The notes below the pieces were generated by a model. The model made no database searches, was not told the DNA's origin, and was given only the letters and a program-made list of their open reading frames with translations. From contig VXRD01000140.1 of NCBI GenBank assembly GCA_009838845.1, forward strand, positions 1 to 63,907: a DNA stretch of 63,907 nt. The letters are read 5' to 3'. Source of the stretch: Gemmatimonadota bacterium. GTDB taxonomy: Bacteria; Latescibacterota; UBA2968. The position numbers and the translations under genes were made by a program. Position 1 is the first letter of the stretch. Each line of letters begins with the position of its first letter. Shown in pieces: positions 1 to 9,315 of this stretch.

Positions 1-2234
1 AGTGGGGCTCCTTTCTGATTACTGATAAGGTACCCACCAAAACGGGTCAAGTCCACACCAATGTATCGGACTTTCGGCTCCCAGGATACGCCGACCCAGC
101 GCAGCAAAGCCTTCCACTGGTCCTTCTTGGTTCCTTTCCTGATTTGGTTGGGCCATCGGTGGAAAGGAAGCACGAGCCCCCGATCCCTCACGCTGGCAAA
201 GAACCGGTCAAACACTGGTGGCCCTCCCCAATCTTCTCCTGCGTAGCAGTCGGCGGCGGGTAGCCATCCTTTGTCAGTTGGCAGACACAACGCCTTGGCC
301 ATCTTAGCCCGTTGTTTTTCCCTTTGAGTGCCATTCGGGTTTTCGAGCAACGGTGGCACCTCCGCGAATTTGCGGCTTGGTGACCAAGATAGAACCTGAA
401 GCAATGCTCGCCATCCGTTGGTCTTCCATTCCCCGCTGTACCATTTGGAGACAAACGGCAGCAAAACATCATAGAGGTATTCCCCTCGTTGCTGCAAAAT
501 CCATCCTGATATCAGATCTCTCCAGATTTCGAGGGTCTCACCATTGTCTCCTTTCTTTGCCTTTGTCTCATATCGTTCTATGACTTTTCGCATTCGTGGA
601 TGTAATGAGTCGGCTGGCAGCCAGTCGGGCCAATCCTCGGGACGGACAAGTATCATTGGGAGGTTGCCGTTGAGTGTTCGTGCAACTTCTTTCCCAGTCC
701 ACCAGCAAGGTACGGCTCGCAAGCCTTCAAGCAGATATTCACGGTCCTCATGGTTTCGCGAATATCCCGAAGGGATACGCTTCAGTCCACCTTTAACCAA
801 AACCCCCCAACTCTCAAAACACTCTTTGGGCGACTCATTGCGACAATAGCTGAGTAGCCGGATATAATCCTCTTTTTTGATATACTTGGCACCAAAACGC
901 TTGAGGATATCTGCCAAGTCTTGAAGTTCAGGCACAAGTAGGCATGCCTTCCGCACTTCGTTAGTATCGTCCCGTAGAACGTGACCAAGCCTGTCGTTCC
1001 AAAGCTGCACTTCCCCAGGTCTGACCCGATCGCCACCGATGACCGGAACGAATGGTGTCTGGCATAGCGTATCCCAAATGTCTTTCTGGAGATGTCGCAA
1101 GGGTGAATTACCATCTTCGTAGACGATTTCTCCAAACGATTCCAAGGCCGTCCGTGCAGGAACATGCTTGAGCACATCTTGAAATAACTTACAAAACTCC
1201 CGACGGATAGCGTCGTCGTGTTGGCCTTTCCTAACGTGCTTTCGGTTATGCTCAAGATCGAATGAAGCATGGATCAGAGCAAGCACTCCGCTAGCTTCCT
1301 CAGTAGGATAAAAAACATGGAAAGGGACGTCTGCGCCGTGAGGAACGGCGTCTCCTTGTTCCGTAAGAGGGAAACAAACGGCGACCGTTAGTTGTTTGTC
1401 TTGGTCGCTCGGTGCCGAGTTGCTACGAATCCATCGGCGCCACGAAGTCGAAGTAGATCTGGTCGGACCGCGGGTAGAGAGTATGACATCACTGATCGAC
1501 AATCCAAGTTCCCCCTGCGTAATCTCATGAACTGTTTCCCTATCTTCAGTACAAATACGGACACAAGATAATTCTTGGGCGAGAAGCAGGAATAGGGGGT
1601 CGAGACCACACAGTCGGTCAATGATGACCCCAGCCGTTGCTTTGTCACGAAACGGAAGACGAACGACAGTTGTATAGCCCGAAGATAAAAGCTCTTTGAT
1701 TCGTTTGTTTGGTTCGCATTCATGGGGAATGCGGAAAGTCAAGGTAGGCGGATTATTGTATAGTTTTTTCTTTTTTAAAAGCTTTCGAGTTTTTGTTGAC
1801 GAAAATAAAAAATGAAAGGGGCCTGAATGAATCTCCGGTTCATCGGTAATCTCAAGCACAGCCTTGAAGCCCAATCCCTTCGATCCGATGAGTACGTCGC
1901 TCAACCTACCCTCCCCCATCGCGTCGTCTGCATTCTGCAAAAGCTCCCAGACGAATCGGCCTCCATAATCATGGACGGTTTCATGCTCAATGTTGGAGTC
2001 AGAAGTTACCCGATTTGGATCCTTGTAGTGATCCAATTCGTTGCAACGAATAGCCCGAATAAGCTGTTTGTCACACGCGTCGAAGTGATCTGTGACTCTA
2101 TCCAATTGTTTGTCGCTGAGATGGGAGGCGCAGACGCTGATCACGCCTTTGCGGGAAAAGGGGCGTCCACCATTTGCCACCAAGAGAGCATTATCTGTGA
2201 CCTCAAATAGTATTTCGTTACTACGGTCCATCAT
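1..2234 (-). CDS. Sacsin-like GHKL ATPase, 3' part missing (runs off left edge)
   Basis: An uninterrupted minus-strand frame of 744 codons runs from an ATG pair at 2234/2231 to the left edge with no stop. An AGGAGAA ribosome site lies about 10 bases before the first ATG. The product has the motifs of sacsin-type GHKL (Hsp90/MutL-like) ATP-binding domains: an N-box WELLQNADDA at residues 96-105 and a glycine lid GSKGLGFKAV at 117-126, followed by ITDEPEIHSGPF. The segment that normally lies between these two, here VANGGRPFSRKGV (19-31), comes before the N-box, so the domain looks permuted. The remaining 600 residues, rich in Trp and charged residues, are not recognised. Proteins with this ATPase type occur in genome-defence loci, but that role is inference. 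It follows the DUF433-glycosylase fusion by 29 bases and is probably co-transcribed with it. Confidence 0.9.
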   Translation of the reverse strand, partial: MMDRSNEILFEVTDNALLVANGGRPFSRKGVISVCASHLSDKQLDRVTDHFDACDKQLIRAIRCNELDHYKDPNRVTSDSNIEHETVHDYGGRFVWELLQNADDAMGEGRLSDVLIGSKGLGFKAVLEITDEPEIHSGPFHFLFSSTKTRKLLKKKKLYNNPPTLTFRIPHECEPNKRIKELLSSGYTTVVRLPFRDKATAGVIIDRLCGLDPLFLLLAQELSCVRICTEDRETVHEITQGELGLSISDVILSTRGPTRSTSTSWRRWIRSNSAPSDQDKQLTVAVCFPLTEQGDAVPHGADVPFHVFYPTEEASGVLALIHASFDLEHNRKHVRKGQHDDAIRREFCKLFQDVLKHVPARTALESFGEIVYEDGNSPLRHLQKDIWDTLCQTPFVPVIGGDRVRPGEVQLWNDRLGHVLRDDTNEVRKACLLVPELQDLADILKRFGAKYIKKEDYIRLLSYCRNESPKECFESWGVLVKGGLKRIPSGYSRNHEDREYLLEGLRAVPCWWTGKEVARTLNGNLPMILVRPEDWPDWLPADSLHPRMRKVIERYETKAKKGDNGETLEIWRDLISGWILQQRGEYLYDVLLPFVSKWYSGEWKTNGWRALLQVLSWSPSRKFAEVPPLLENPNGTQREKQRAKMAKALCLPTDKGWLPAADCYAGEDWGGPPVFDRFFASVRDRGLVLPFHRWPNQIRKGTKKDQWKALLRWVGVSWEPKVRYIGVDLTRFGGYLISNQKGAP

Positions 2235-2263
2235 GATGAATTGGTTCTCCTGATTTGATATGA

Positions 2264-3400
2264 TTAATTAGCACAACCCTTACTATGGGCCTTGTAGGCA
2301 ATTACAGTGAGTTCTTTATTGGTAAGATCCAGCCCACTCATCGCACACAACAACCAGATTGCGTTATCTACAAATCCGACGTATTTGCCTGCGTTCACCG
2401 CAATTTTCTCTACAGAGGCCATAGTTTCGTACAGTTCCGACCTGGTAGGGGTAGTAGGCGGTTTGTTTTTGCTTCGGTCTGGCCAACGATTGAAATGCAC
2501 AAGCCCAAAAGACCCCATCGCTCGTAGAATATGTCTATCGGGTTTCGCCACATCAAATCCCAGATTTTTCAATGCCTCCGCAGCCACAGGAACCCCGAAT
2601 GACGGAAGTTTATACTTATTCGATAGGCCAATACACAAGGCGACCTGCTTCGGGTCATCATCACACTGGTACATAAGTGAGGTAAAATATCTCTCCGCTG
2701 CCCCATAGGTCTTGCTATATTCTGCAAGTTTCCGAGCAGTATGGGTAAGGTTGATGAGGTTTCTTTTTAGCCACGGAGAACCAGCTTTCCGTTCTTTAAA
2801 CCAGGGTACGACATAACTGGCTATCTTGGTATCCGGCAACGCAGCGTATTCCTCAAGACTGAAACCACAGAATACATCCTTAAGTTCATGGCGAATCTTT
2901 TCGATCTTGGACCAATCAATACCACTGGACAGCACAGCCATCAATAACCCCTCGAAAACTTCGTCGTCATTCCAGGTCTTTCCAGCGATTCTCTCCTCAA
3001 TAGCTGCTACTTGGTCGAAGTTTTCAATGTGCTCTTCCCATTTTGGAAGCGACGAATTGAGACGAGACTCAATGTGGCTCCAAATTATCGGAATCGTCTC
3101 AACGCGACACCGTGCATCCGCTAATTTCTGGTAAAATACAGGGTCTGATTTCCGAGCCGCTTTTCGCTTTGTCTCAAAATCTGTTTTCGCTTTCTCAAGA
3201 TATGTCTCAACTTCTGGCTGGTGAGCAAGATAGAACGCAATAGCTCCATAGATCTGTTCAAGTGTCAGTGCGGGAAGCGATTGGGCAATGCTCTCGGGAG
3301 ATTGTCCATCCAGAAAAGCATAAACGATGGTATCCAGAGAGACCCGAGTATTTACAATCCAATAGCCTTCATCGCGCCACTCAACATAAGCCTTGTTCAT
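2264..3400 (-). CDS. DUF433 domain fused to HhH-GPD (Tag/Nth-like) DNA glycosylase domain
   Basis: A 378-residue protein from the ATG at 3400 (weak GACGAG upstream; an ATG at 3415 is an alternative). Residues about 1-75 match DUF433, a small helix-turn-helix antitoxin-like domain: SLDTIVYAFLDGQSPESIA, then LPALTLEQIYGAIAFY. Residues about 130-330 have the layout of 3-methyladenine DNA glycosylase I and other HhH-GPD enzymes: a helix GLLMAVLSSGIDWSKI, then FCGFSLEEYAALPD, and near the end LGFDVAKPDRHILRAMGSFGLV, whose Asp in PDRHILR sits where the catalytic Asp of Nth/MutY-type enzymes lies. I know no characterised protein with this fusion. It starts 34 bases after the metH stop and is followed closely by the GHKL ATPase gene, suggesting a shared transcript and a DNA-directed role. 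The glycosylase assignment rests on pattern only. Confidence 0.75.
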   Translation of the reverse strand: MNKAYVEWRDEGYWIVNTRVSLDTIVYAFLDGQSPESIAQSLPALTLEQIYGAIAFYLAHQPEVETYLEKAKTDFETKRKAARKSDPVFYQKLADARCRVETIPIIWSHIESRLNSSLPKWEEHIENFDQVAAIEERIAGKTWNDDEVFEGLLMAVLSSGIDWSKIEKIRHELKDVFCGFSLEEYAALPDTKIASYVVPWFKERKAGSPWLKRNLINLTHTARKLAEYSKTYGAAERYFTSLMYQCDDDPKQVALCIGLSNKYKLPSFGVPVAAEALKNLGFDVAKPDRHILRAMGSFGLVHFNRWPDRSKNKPPTTPTRSELYETMASVEKIAVNAGKYVGFVDNAIWLLCAMSGLDLTNKELTVIAYKAHSKGCAN

Positions 3401-3412
3401 ATTCTCGTCTTT

Positions 3413-3430
3413 CATCTGCGTACATCTGCG
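3413..3430. repeat. Short direct repeat of the octamer CATCTGCG
   Basis: CATCTGCG occurs twice, two bases apart, in the 34-base gap between metH and the DUF433 fusion gene. A related pair (ATCTGCG, then CATCTGCGG) occurs at 20617-20646 upstream of the first molybdenum hydroxylase operon, so this may be a dispersed intergenic repeat of this genome. Confidence 0.5.
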
Positions 3431-3434
3431 GATA

Positions 3435-6400
3435 CTACTTATACCCCAAATTCGGTGCCAGCCAGCGCTCCATCTCCGCCATCTGCATTTCCTTGCGGCG
3501 TGCGTAGTCGGCCACTTGATCCGCGTTGATCTTGCCCACAGCAAAATAGCGCGCATCGGGATGTGCGAGATACCACCCACTGACCGAAGCCGCAGGGGTC
3601 ATGGCAAAATTCTCAGTCAACCGAATATCCGTCTCTCGCTCAACCCCGAGCAAATCAAACAACGTCTGCTTCTCCGTGTGATCCGGGCAAGCGGGATAAC
3701 CGGGCGCGGGACGAATACCGCGATACCTCTCCCGGATTAAATCCTCATTGCTCAACGCCTCGTCCAGACCGTAACCCCAATCTCTCCGCGTCTTTGCGTG
3801 CAAAAACTCGGCAAATGCTTCAGCCAGGCGATCCGCTATAGCCTGGAGCAAAATAGCATTGTAATCGTCCAATGCGTGCTTAAACGCCGCTGCTTTTGCG
3901 TCAACGCCCAATCCCGCAGTCACGGCAAACGCCCCGATATAATCTGTATATCCGGCTGGTGCGACAAAATCCGTCAGTGAAAAATACGGTCCTCCCGTGC
4001 GCTTTTTCTGCTGCTGGCGCAACATGTGCAACCGCGCCCGCTCGGTATCTCTGCGCTCATCTTCAAACACGACAATATCGTCGCCATCGGCATTTGCCGG
4101 AAAAAATCCGTACACAGCCTGTGCCTGGATCCATCCCTCATCGACAATCGCCTTGAGCATCGCCTGTGCGTCATCGAATAATTTGCGCGCCTCTGCGCCC
4201 TTGTTCGGATCATTCAATATCTTCGGATAACTGCCTCGCAACTCCCATGCGTGGAAGAACGGTCCCCAATCGATAAAATTGACCAATTGAGAAATCGGAA
4301 AATCGCACAAATCCTGCACACCTGTAAACTTGGGTTTGGGGAGATCAACCTGTGCCCAGTCAAACATCTGGCGACGCGATAGTGCATCCGAATACGAAAT
4401 AAGCGGCCTTCGAGAAATGTCAAACTCGGCCAATGCCCGCTGCTGTGACTCGCGATTTGCCCGCACATACTCGTCCCGTTGCTCTGCGTTCAACAACGTA
4501 CCCACCACACCCGTTGCGCGCGATGCATCCACAACATGTACGGTTGCATAATCGTAAACCGGCGCAATTTTCACCGCTGTATGCTTGCGGCTCGTGGTCG
4601 CTCCCCCAATTAAAAGGGGCACGTCAAATTCCTCGCGCTGCATCTCGCGCGCGACATGGACCATCTCATTGAGCGACGGTGTGATCAAACCGCTCAGCCC
4701 GATGATATCGACCTCTTCTTCCAGTGCAACTCTCAAAATGCGATCCGCGGGCACCATCACACCCAGATCGATCACCTCATAATTATTGCACCCCAAAACC
4801 ACGCCCACAATATTCTTGCCAATATCGTGAACATCCCCTTTCACCGTCGCCATCAGAACCTTACCTCGCGCCCCGCCGCCCGCTTTCTCATCTTCCATCA
4901 AAGGCTCGAGATACGCCACCGCCTGCTTCATCACGCGCGCTGTTTTGACCACCTGGGGCAAAAACATTTTGCCTGCGCCAAACAAATCGCCCACCACATT
5001 CATCCCGTCCATCAATGGACCTTCGATCATCTCCAGCGGTTTGTACCTGCCAAGTGCCTCCTCTAAATCCTCTTCCAAATGCTCTGACTGCCCGTGCAAA
5101 AGCGCGTGCTTCAAGCGATCTTCAACCGAGCCCTGTCGCCATGCATCGTCTTTTTGACGGCTCTTGCCCTCTGAGCGCACAGACTCGGCGAAATCCACCA
5201 GCCTTTCCGTCGCATCTTTTCGCCGGTTGAACAACACATCTTCAATCAGCACGCGCAACTTCTCGGGGATTTCTTCATACACCATCAACTGCCCGGCATT
5301 GACAATGCCCATATCCAGACCAGCTTGAATGGCGTGATACAAAAAAGCCGCGTGAATCGCCTCTCGCACGTAATCATTGCCCCGGAATGAGAACGAAATA
5401 TTGCTCACACCACCGCTCGTTTTCGCACCCGGGCACAGGTCTTTGATCTGTCTTACAGCCTCGATAAAATTGACTGCATAATCGTTGTGTTCTTCAATAC
5501 CCGTTGCAACAGTCAAAATATTCGGATCAAAAATAATATCCGACGCATCCATCCCCACATCTTCGGTCAAAATGTGATATGCGCGCTGGCAAATCCGCAC
5601 CTTATCTTCAATCGATGTCGCCTGCCCCTTCTCATCAAACGCCATCACCACAACCGCAGCACCGTAGCGCAACACAGTCTCCGCCTGTGACTTAAAAACC
5701 GCCTCGCCCTCTTTCAAACTGATGGAATTGACAATCGCCTTGCCCTGCACGCATTTCAACCCCGCCTCAATCACTTCAAAATCGGAACTGTCAATCACAA
5801 TTGGCACGCGCGCAATATCGGGTTCGCCCGCGATCAGCTTTAAAAACGTCGCCATAGCATCTTTTGAATCAAGCAACCCCTCATCCATATTGACATCGAT
5901 CATATTCGCGCCACCAGCCACCTGCTCCCGCGCAACTGCCAGTGCTGCTGCATAATCACCCGTTTTGATCAACCGCGCAAACCGCCGCGACCCCGTCACA
6001 TTGGTGCGCTCGCCAATCATAATAAAATTGGAATCGGGATAAATGATCATCGGCTCCAAACCGCTAAACCGCGACACAGAAGGCCGCTCGGGAATTTTTC
6101 TCGGCGCCTTATCGGATACAGCCTCGGCAATCGCAGCAATATATTCGGGCGTGGTACCACAACATCCGCCCACAATATTGAGCCAACCCTGTGCGGCAAA
6201 ATCGCCCAAAATACCCGCCATGTGGCCCGGAGAATCGTCGTATTCCCCAAACTCATTGGGCAAGCCCGCATTGGGATAACAACTCATAAATGCCGGTGCG
6301 AAATGAGATAAAGCCTCCACATAAGGCCGCATTTCCCGCGCACCGAGGGCGCAGTTAATCCCCACACTCAAGGGCTGTGCGTGTGCCACCGACAACCAGA

Positions 6401-7091
6401 ATGCCTCTATTGTCTGTCCGGACAGCGTGCGCCCGCTTTGATCGGCCACCGTGCCAGAAATCATCACGGGCACTTTCACCCCGTGATCCAGAATATAACG
6501 CGACACGGCAAATAGCGCGGCTTTCGCTGTGAGCGTATCAAACACCGTCTCCACCAGGATTATATCCACACCGCCAGCCATCAAACCCTCAATCTGCGCG
6601 TAATACCCATTGACCACATCTTCAAATGTATGCGTGCGAAAAGCCGGATCATTCACATTGGGCGACAGCGAAAGCGTACAACTCGTTGGTCCCAGAGCAC
6701 CCGCAACAAAACGCGGCTTATTCGGATTTTGCACTGTCACCTCGTCCGCTACTTTTCGCGCAACCTGTGCGGCCGCCACATTGAGATCGTAAACCCGGTC
6801 CTGAAGCCGATACTCCGCCATCGAAATCGGCGTGGCATTAAACGTATTCGTCTCGATAATATCCGCTCCGGCATCCAAAAAACGCCGGTGAATATCCGCG
6901 ATCAAATGCGGCTGCGTCAGACACAAAAGATCGCTACACCCCTTCACATCAACGGGGTGATCGCCAAAGTCCTCGCCTCGAAACGCCCGCTCGTCCAGAT
7001 CATAAGCCTGAATCATCGTAGCCATCGCCCCATCGAGCAGCAAAATGCGCTCTGACATCAAGTTGCGAATGGTTGTATCTGTATCACGCAT
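3435..7091 (-). CDS. metH: Cobalamin-dependent methionine synthase
   Basis: A full-length 1218-residue MetH, which transfers the methyl group of 5-methyltetrahydrofolate to homocysteine through cob(I)alamin. Modules appear in the usual order. The homocysteine/zinc barrel is at about 1-330 with its ligands in GINC and [10 protein letters not shown]. The pterin-binding barrel follows (about 350-610, [13 protein letters not shown]). The B12 cap and B12 Rossmann domain come next (about 650-880) with the [11 protein letters not shown] motif, whose His is the cobalt ligand. The AdoMet reactivation domain is C-terminal (about 900-1218), with [12 protein letters not shown] near its end. The ATG at 7091 is preceded by AAGAGA. 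I found no cobalamin riboswitch in the 120-base leader. The two unusual genes downstream may share its transcript. Confidence 0.98.
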   Translation of the reverse strand: MRDTDTTIRNLMSERILLLDGAMATMIQAYDLDERAFRGEDFGDHPVDVKGCSDLLCLTQPHLIADIHRRFLDAGADIIETNTFNATPISMAEYRLQDRVYDLNVAAAQVARKVADEVTVQNPNKPRFVAGALGPTSCTLSLSPNVNDPAFRTHTFEDVVNGYYAQIEGLMAGGVDIILVETVFDTLTAKAALFAVSRYILDHGVKVPVMISGTVADQSGRTLSGQTIEAFWLSVAHAQPLSVGINCALGAREMRPYVEALSHFAPAFMSCYPNAGLPNEFGEYDDSPGHMAGILGDFAAQGWLNIVGGCCGTTPEYIAAIAEAVSDKAPRKIPERPSVSRFSGLEPMIIYPDSNFIMIGERTNVTGSRRFARLIKTGDYAAALAVAREQVAGGANMIDVNMDEGLLDSKDAMATFLKLIAGEPDIARVPIVIDSSDFEVIEAGLKCVQGKAIVNSISLKEGEAVFKSQAETVLRYGAAVVVMAFDEKGQATSIEDKVRICQRAYHILTEDVGMDASDIIFDPNILTVATGIEEHNDYAVNFIEAVRQIKDLCPGAKTSGGVSNISFSFRGNDYVREAIHAAFLYHAIQAGLDMGIVNAGQLMVYEEIPEKLRVLIEDVLFNRRKDATERLVDFAESVRSEGKSRQKDDAWRQGSVEDRLKHALLHGQSEHLEEDLEEALGRYKPLEMIEGPLMDGMNVVGDLFGAGKMFLPQVVKTARVMKQAVAYLEPLMEDEKAGGGARGKVLMATVKGDVHDIGKNIVGVVLGCNNYEVIDLGVMVPADRILRVALEEEVDIIGLSGLITPSLNEMVHVAREMQREEFDVPLLIGGATTSRKHTAVKIAPVYDYATVHVVDASRATGVVGTLLNAEQRDEYVRANRESQQRALAEFDISRRPLISYSDALSRRQMFDWAQVDLPKPKFTGVQDLCDFPISQLVNFIDWGPFFHAWELRGSYPKILNDPNKGAEARKLFDDAQAMLKAIVDEGWIQAQAVYGFFPANADGDDIVVFEDERRDTERARLHMLRQQQKKRTGGPYFSLTDFVAPAGYTDYIGAFAVTAGLGVDAKAAAFKHALDDYNAILLQAIADRLAEAFAEFLHAKTRRDWGYGLDEALSNEDLIRERYRGIRPAPGYPACPDHTEKQTLFDLLGVERETDIRLTENFAMTPAASVSGWYLAHPDARYFAVGKINADQVADYARRKEMQMAEMERWLAPNLGYK

Positions 7092-7150
7092 ATATCTTTT
7101 CTCTTATTCGGTTGAACAGGAAAAAGTCGAGGACAAAGATAAAATAAATA

Positions 7151-7202
7151 GCGTGCCTGACCAATCAACAGGCCGTTGAGTTTAATCAACTGACAGGCAC
7201 GC
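7151..7202. terminator. Nested inverted repeat, probable terminator of the TauE gene
   Basis: A perfect 9-base inverted repeat, GCGTGCCTG (7151-7159) and CAGGCACGC (7194-7202), encloses a second stem GTTGA/TCAAC. It lies between the TauE/SafE gene stop and metH, both on the minus strand. The U-rich tract after it on that strand is weak (TATTTATTTTATC), so it could instead be a structured leader of metH. Confidence 0.45.
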
Positions 7203-7214
7203 ACTTGCCCATCA

Positions 7215-7946
7215 TCAAAAAAGCGCCGCGGCCAATCCGCCGGCCATTACCATTCCAATCGAAATCCAGCGAAACACCGCCACCTGGTGAACCCGTGCGC
7301 GGAGATAGGTCGCGGTCAAAAATCCCAAAATCAAACCCGGCGCACCCCAGAGGACGAATTGCAAACTCTCAAGCGTCAACACCCCTACGGCCCACAACAC
7401 ACAGAGACTCAACGTAGAAGTACACAAAAAACAGGTCAGAAGCGTTGCGCGCATCATCGCCTGCGGCCAGCGCTGTTTCAGCCCAAACAGAACGATAGGC
7501 GGTCCAGAAACACCGATACTGGAGGACAAAAAACCGCTGAACATACCCACCCCTCCACAGGTCAATGTATCATGTCGGAAAGGATTACCCGGTCGCAACT
7601 GCAAAACAACTGCCAATACCACCATCGCCAAACCAATAGCGCGCTTCATCACATCTGCATCTGTATCGCGTAACACAAACGCGCCCAAAGGCATACCCAC
7701 AATCGCAGTACCCACAATCATCCCCAGTACCTTCCAATCCACATCTCGCCGCAGTTGAATAAATTGCCCGGTGCCCAAAGGCAAATAGGACATCAAAACC
7801 CCGGGCACAACCACCTGGGCGGGAAACCACAAAACCATCGCCGGTATAGAAAGCAGGTTAAACCCAAACCCTGTCAATCCCTGCAAGCTACCCGCAATCC
7901 AAAAAATACTGCTCGCATAGCATATTTCGCGTATCGGAAAATCCAT
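7215..7946 (-). CDS. TauE/SafE family membrane permease
   Basis: A 243-residue polytopic membrane protein with the two-fold repeat of the TauE/SafE (sulfite exporter) family. The first repeat starts GSLQGLTGFGFNLLSIPAM (about residues 19-37) and the second GMFSGFLSSSIGVSGPP (about 134-150); about eight hydrophobic spans are visible. Members export sulfite, sulfoacetate or other small organic anions from the cytoplasm; the substrate here cannot be told. The gene is divergent from an MFS exporter gene with 45 bases between the starts, so the promoters share a short region. No other sulfur gene is adjacent. Confidence 0.9.
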   Translation of the reverse strand: MDFPIREICYASSIFWIAGSLQGLTGFGFNLLSIPAMVLWFPAQVVVPGVLMSYLPLGTGQFIQLRRDVDWKVLGMIVGTAIVGMPLGAFVLRDTDADVMKRAIGLAMVVLAVVLQLRPGNPFRHDTLTCGGVGMFSGFLSSSIGVSGPPIVLFGLKQRWPQAMMRATLLTCFLCTSTLSLCVLWAVGVLTLESLQFVLWGAPGLILGFLTATYLRARVHQVAVFRWISIGMVMAGGLAAALF

Positions 7947-7991
7947 TGTGTAATGGTTGCTTTTTGCTCTTTATTTTAGTTTTTTATTTCA

Positions 7992-9236
7992 ATGAACGCC
8001 ATTATCCGCAACCCCCTTATCCTCCCTGTCTTTTTCCCCACTTTTCTACTCAGACTGGGCAGTGGCTTGCTCGTCCCCATATTGCCACTCTACGCCAAAT
8101 CGTTTGACATTTCCTACGGTCTCGTTGGTCTCGTGCTCGCTGCCGAAGGTATCGGCCACCTCGTTGGCGACCTGCCCGCTGCCATGGTACTCAACCGCAT
8201 TGGTCGCAAATCCGCGATGCTATTAGGGGTTCTCACAGTTGCACTTTGCGGCGCAGGCCTCTTTTTTGCGCCCTCTATCTTTGTGGTCTTCCTGCTGCGC
8301 TTTGTGGGCGGGATAGGCGGCGCACTTTGGGACATCTCGCGGTATGCTTATTTGGCCGATGCCACAGCCGTCCATCAGAGGGGACGCGCCCTCTCTGTAT
8401 TTGGTGGCATCAGCCGCATCGGCACCTTTTTAGGACCTGTCATTGGCGGCTATATTGCCTCTGTCGCCTCTGTAAGATATCCATTCCTCGTTTATGGCGG
8501 TATCTCACTCCTATCCGCAGTAGTCGCGGCAATCGCCGTCGAGGCCTCTCGCAAACGCGTATCGCCACCGCAACACGGCCTTGTGCGCCACTTCGCCAAC
8601 ATCTTTCGTACCAACAGCAAAAATCTGATCACCGCGGGTACAGGCCAGCTCTTTGCCCAAACCATTCGCAGTGGTCGCTACATCATCATACCGCTTTACG
8701 GCGCCGAAGTCCTCAATCTGGGATATGAACAAATCGGTCTCATCATGTCTATCTCGGGCTTTATAGACATGATGATGTTCTATCCCGCTGGGGTCATCAT
8801 GGATCGCTTTGGACGCAAATTCGCCAATGTACCCAGCTTCGCGCTACAGGCCATTGGCATGGCACTTATCCCGCTCACAGAACCCTTTGCTGCCTACCTG
8901 AATCTGCCCTTTTTCTTCATTGGCCTCATCACAGGAGAATTTATCGCCCTCTTGTTCCCCGCCAGTCTGCTCGGATTTGGCAATGGTCTCAGTTCAGGAG
9001 CCATGATGACCCTGGGTGCCGACCTTGCACCCCGCGATGCCCTGAGCGAATTTTTGGGCCTCTGGCGCCTTATCGGAGATGGCGGGCGCATGTCTGGACC
9101 CGTATGCGTCGGTTATGTCGCCGACCTCCTCGGCCTATCACCCGCTGCTCTGGCTATTGCAGGCATTGGTCTTTCCGCAGCGGGCATCTTCCTCTTTCTC
9201 GTTCCCGAGACTTTGGATAGACGAATAGACGAATAG
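7992..9236 (+). CDS. Major facilitator superfamily transporter
   Basis: A 414-residue, roughly 12-span MFS protein. The loop 2-3 signature appears as LNRIGRKSAML near residue 70, and the equivalent loop in the second half as MDRFGRKFANV near 270. This two-half pattern is typical of drug/H+ antiporter-type exporters, though the substrate is unknown. The C-terminus (DRRIDE plus stop) is encoded by the first units of a tandem AATAGACGA repeat that continues past the stop codon, so the gene end appears to have been reshaped by the repeat. The gene is divergent from the TauE/SafE permease gene. Confidence 0.93.
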   Translation: MNAIIRNPLILPVFFPTFLLRLGSGLLVPILPLYAKSFDISYGLVGLVLAAEGIGHLVGDLPAAMVLNRIGRKSAMLLGVLTVALCGAGLFFAPSIFVVFLLRFVGGIGGALWDISRYAYLADATAVHQRGRALSVFGGISRIGTFLGPVIGGYIASVASVRYPFLVYGGISLLSAVVAAIAVEASRKRVSPPQHGLVRHFANIFRTNSKNLITAGTGQLFAQTIRSGRYIIIPLYGAEVLNLGYEQIGLIMSISGFIDMMMFYPAGVIMDRFGRKFANVPSFALQAIGMALIPLTEPFAAYLNLPFFFIGLITGEFIALLFPASLLGFGNGLSSGAMMTLGADLAPRDALSEFLGLWRLIGDGGRMSGPVCVGYVADLLGLSPAALAIAGIGLSAAGIFLFLVPETLDRRIDE

Positions 9237-9315
9237 ACGAATAGACGAATAGACGAATCCCACCTCGCCACCCAAAGTCGTTACGGGCTTCGATTCGCTG
9301 ATTCGCTGATTCGTT
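9216..9315. repeat. Composite repeat, copy A: tandem 9-mers, spacer and inverted arm
   Basis: About four and a half units of AATAGACGA (9216-9257), a spacer containing CACCTCGCCACCCAAAGTCG, then ATTCGCTGATTCGCTGATTCG (9293-9313 region), which is roughly complementary to the first arm. A related copy lies at 59287-59397 and a partial one at 37849-37887. The left arm overlaps the end of the MFS gene. Confidence 0.85.

Noticed and set aside
1827-2210. A 127-codon plus-strand frame opposite the start of the GHKL ATPase gene
   Set aside because: No ribosome site and no recognisable protein; the opposite strand carries clear ATPase motifs in an open frame of 744 codons.
7092-7150. A cobalamin or SAM riboswitch in front of metH
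   Set aside because: None of the conserved boxes of either riboswitch class could be found.
9216-9258. Tandem 9-mers as a possible CRISPR array
   Set aside because: The units are directly adjacent without spacers and only nine bases long.
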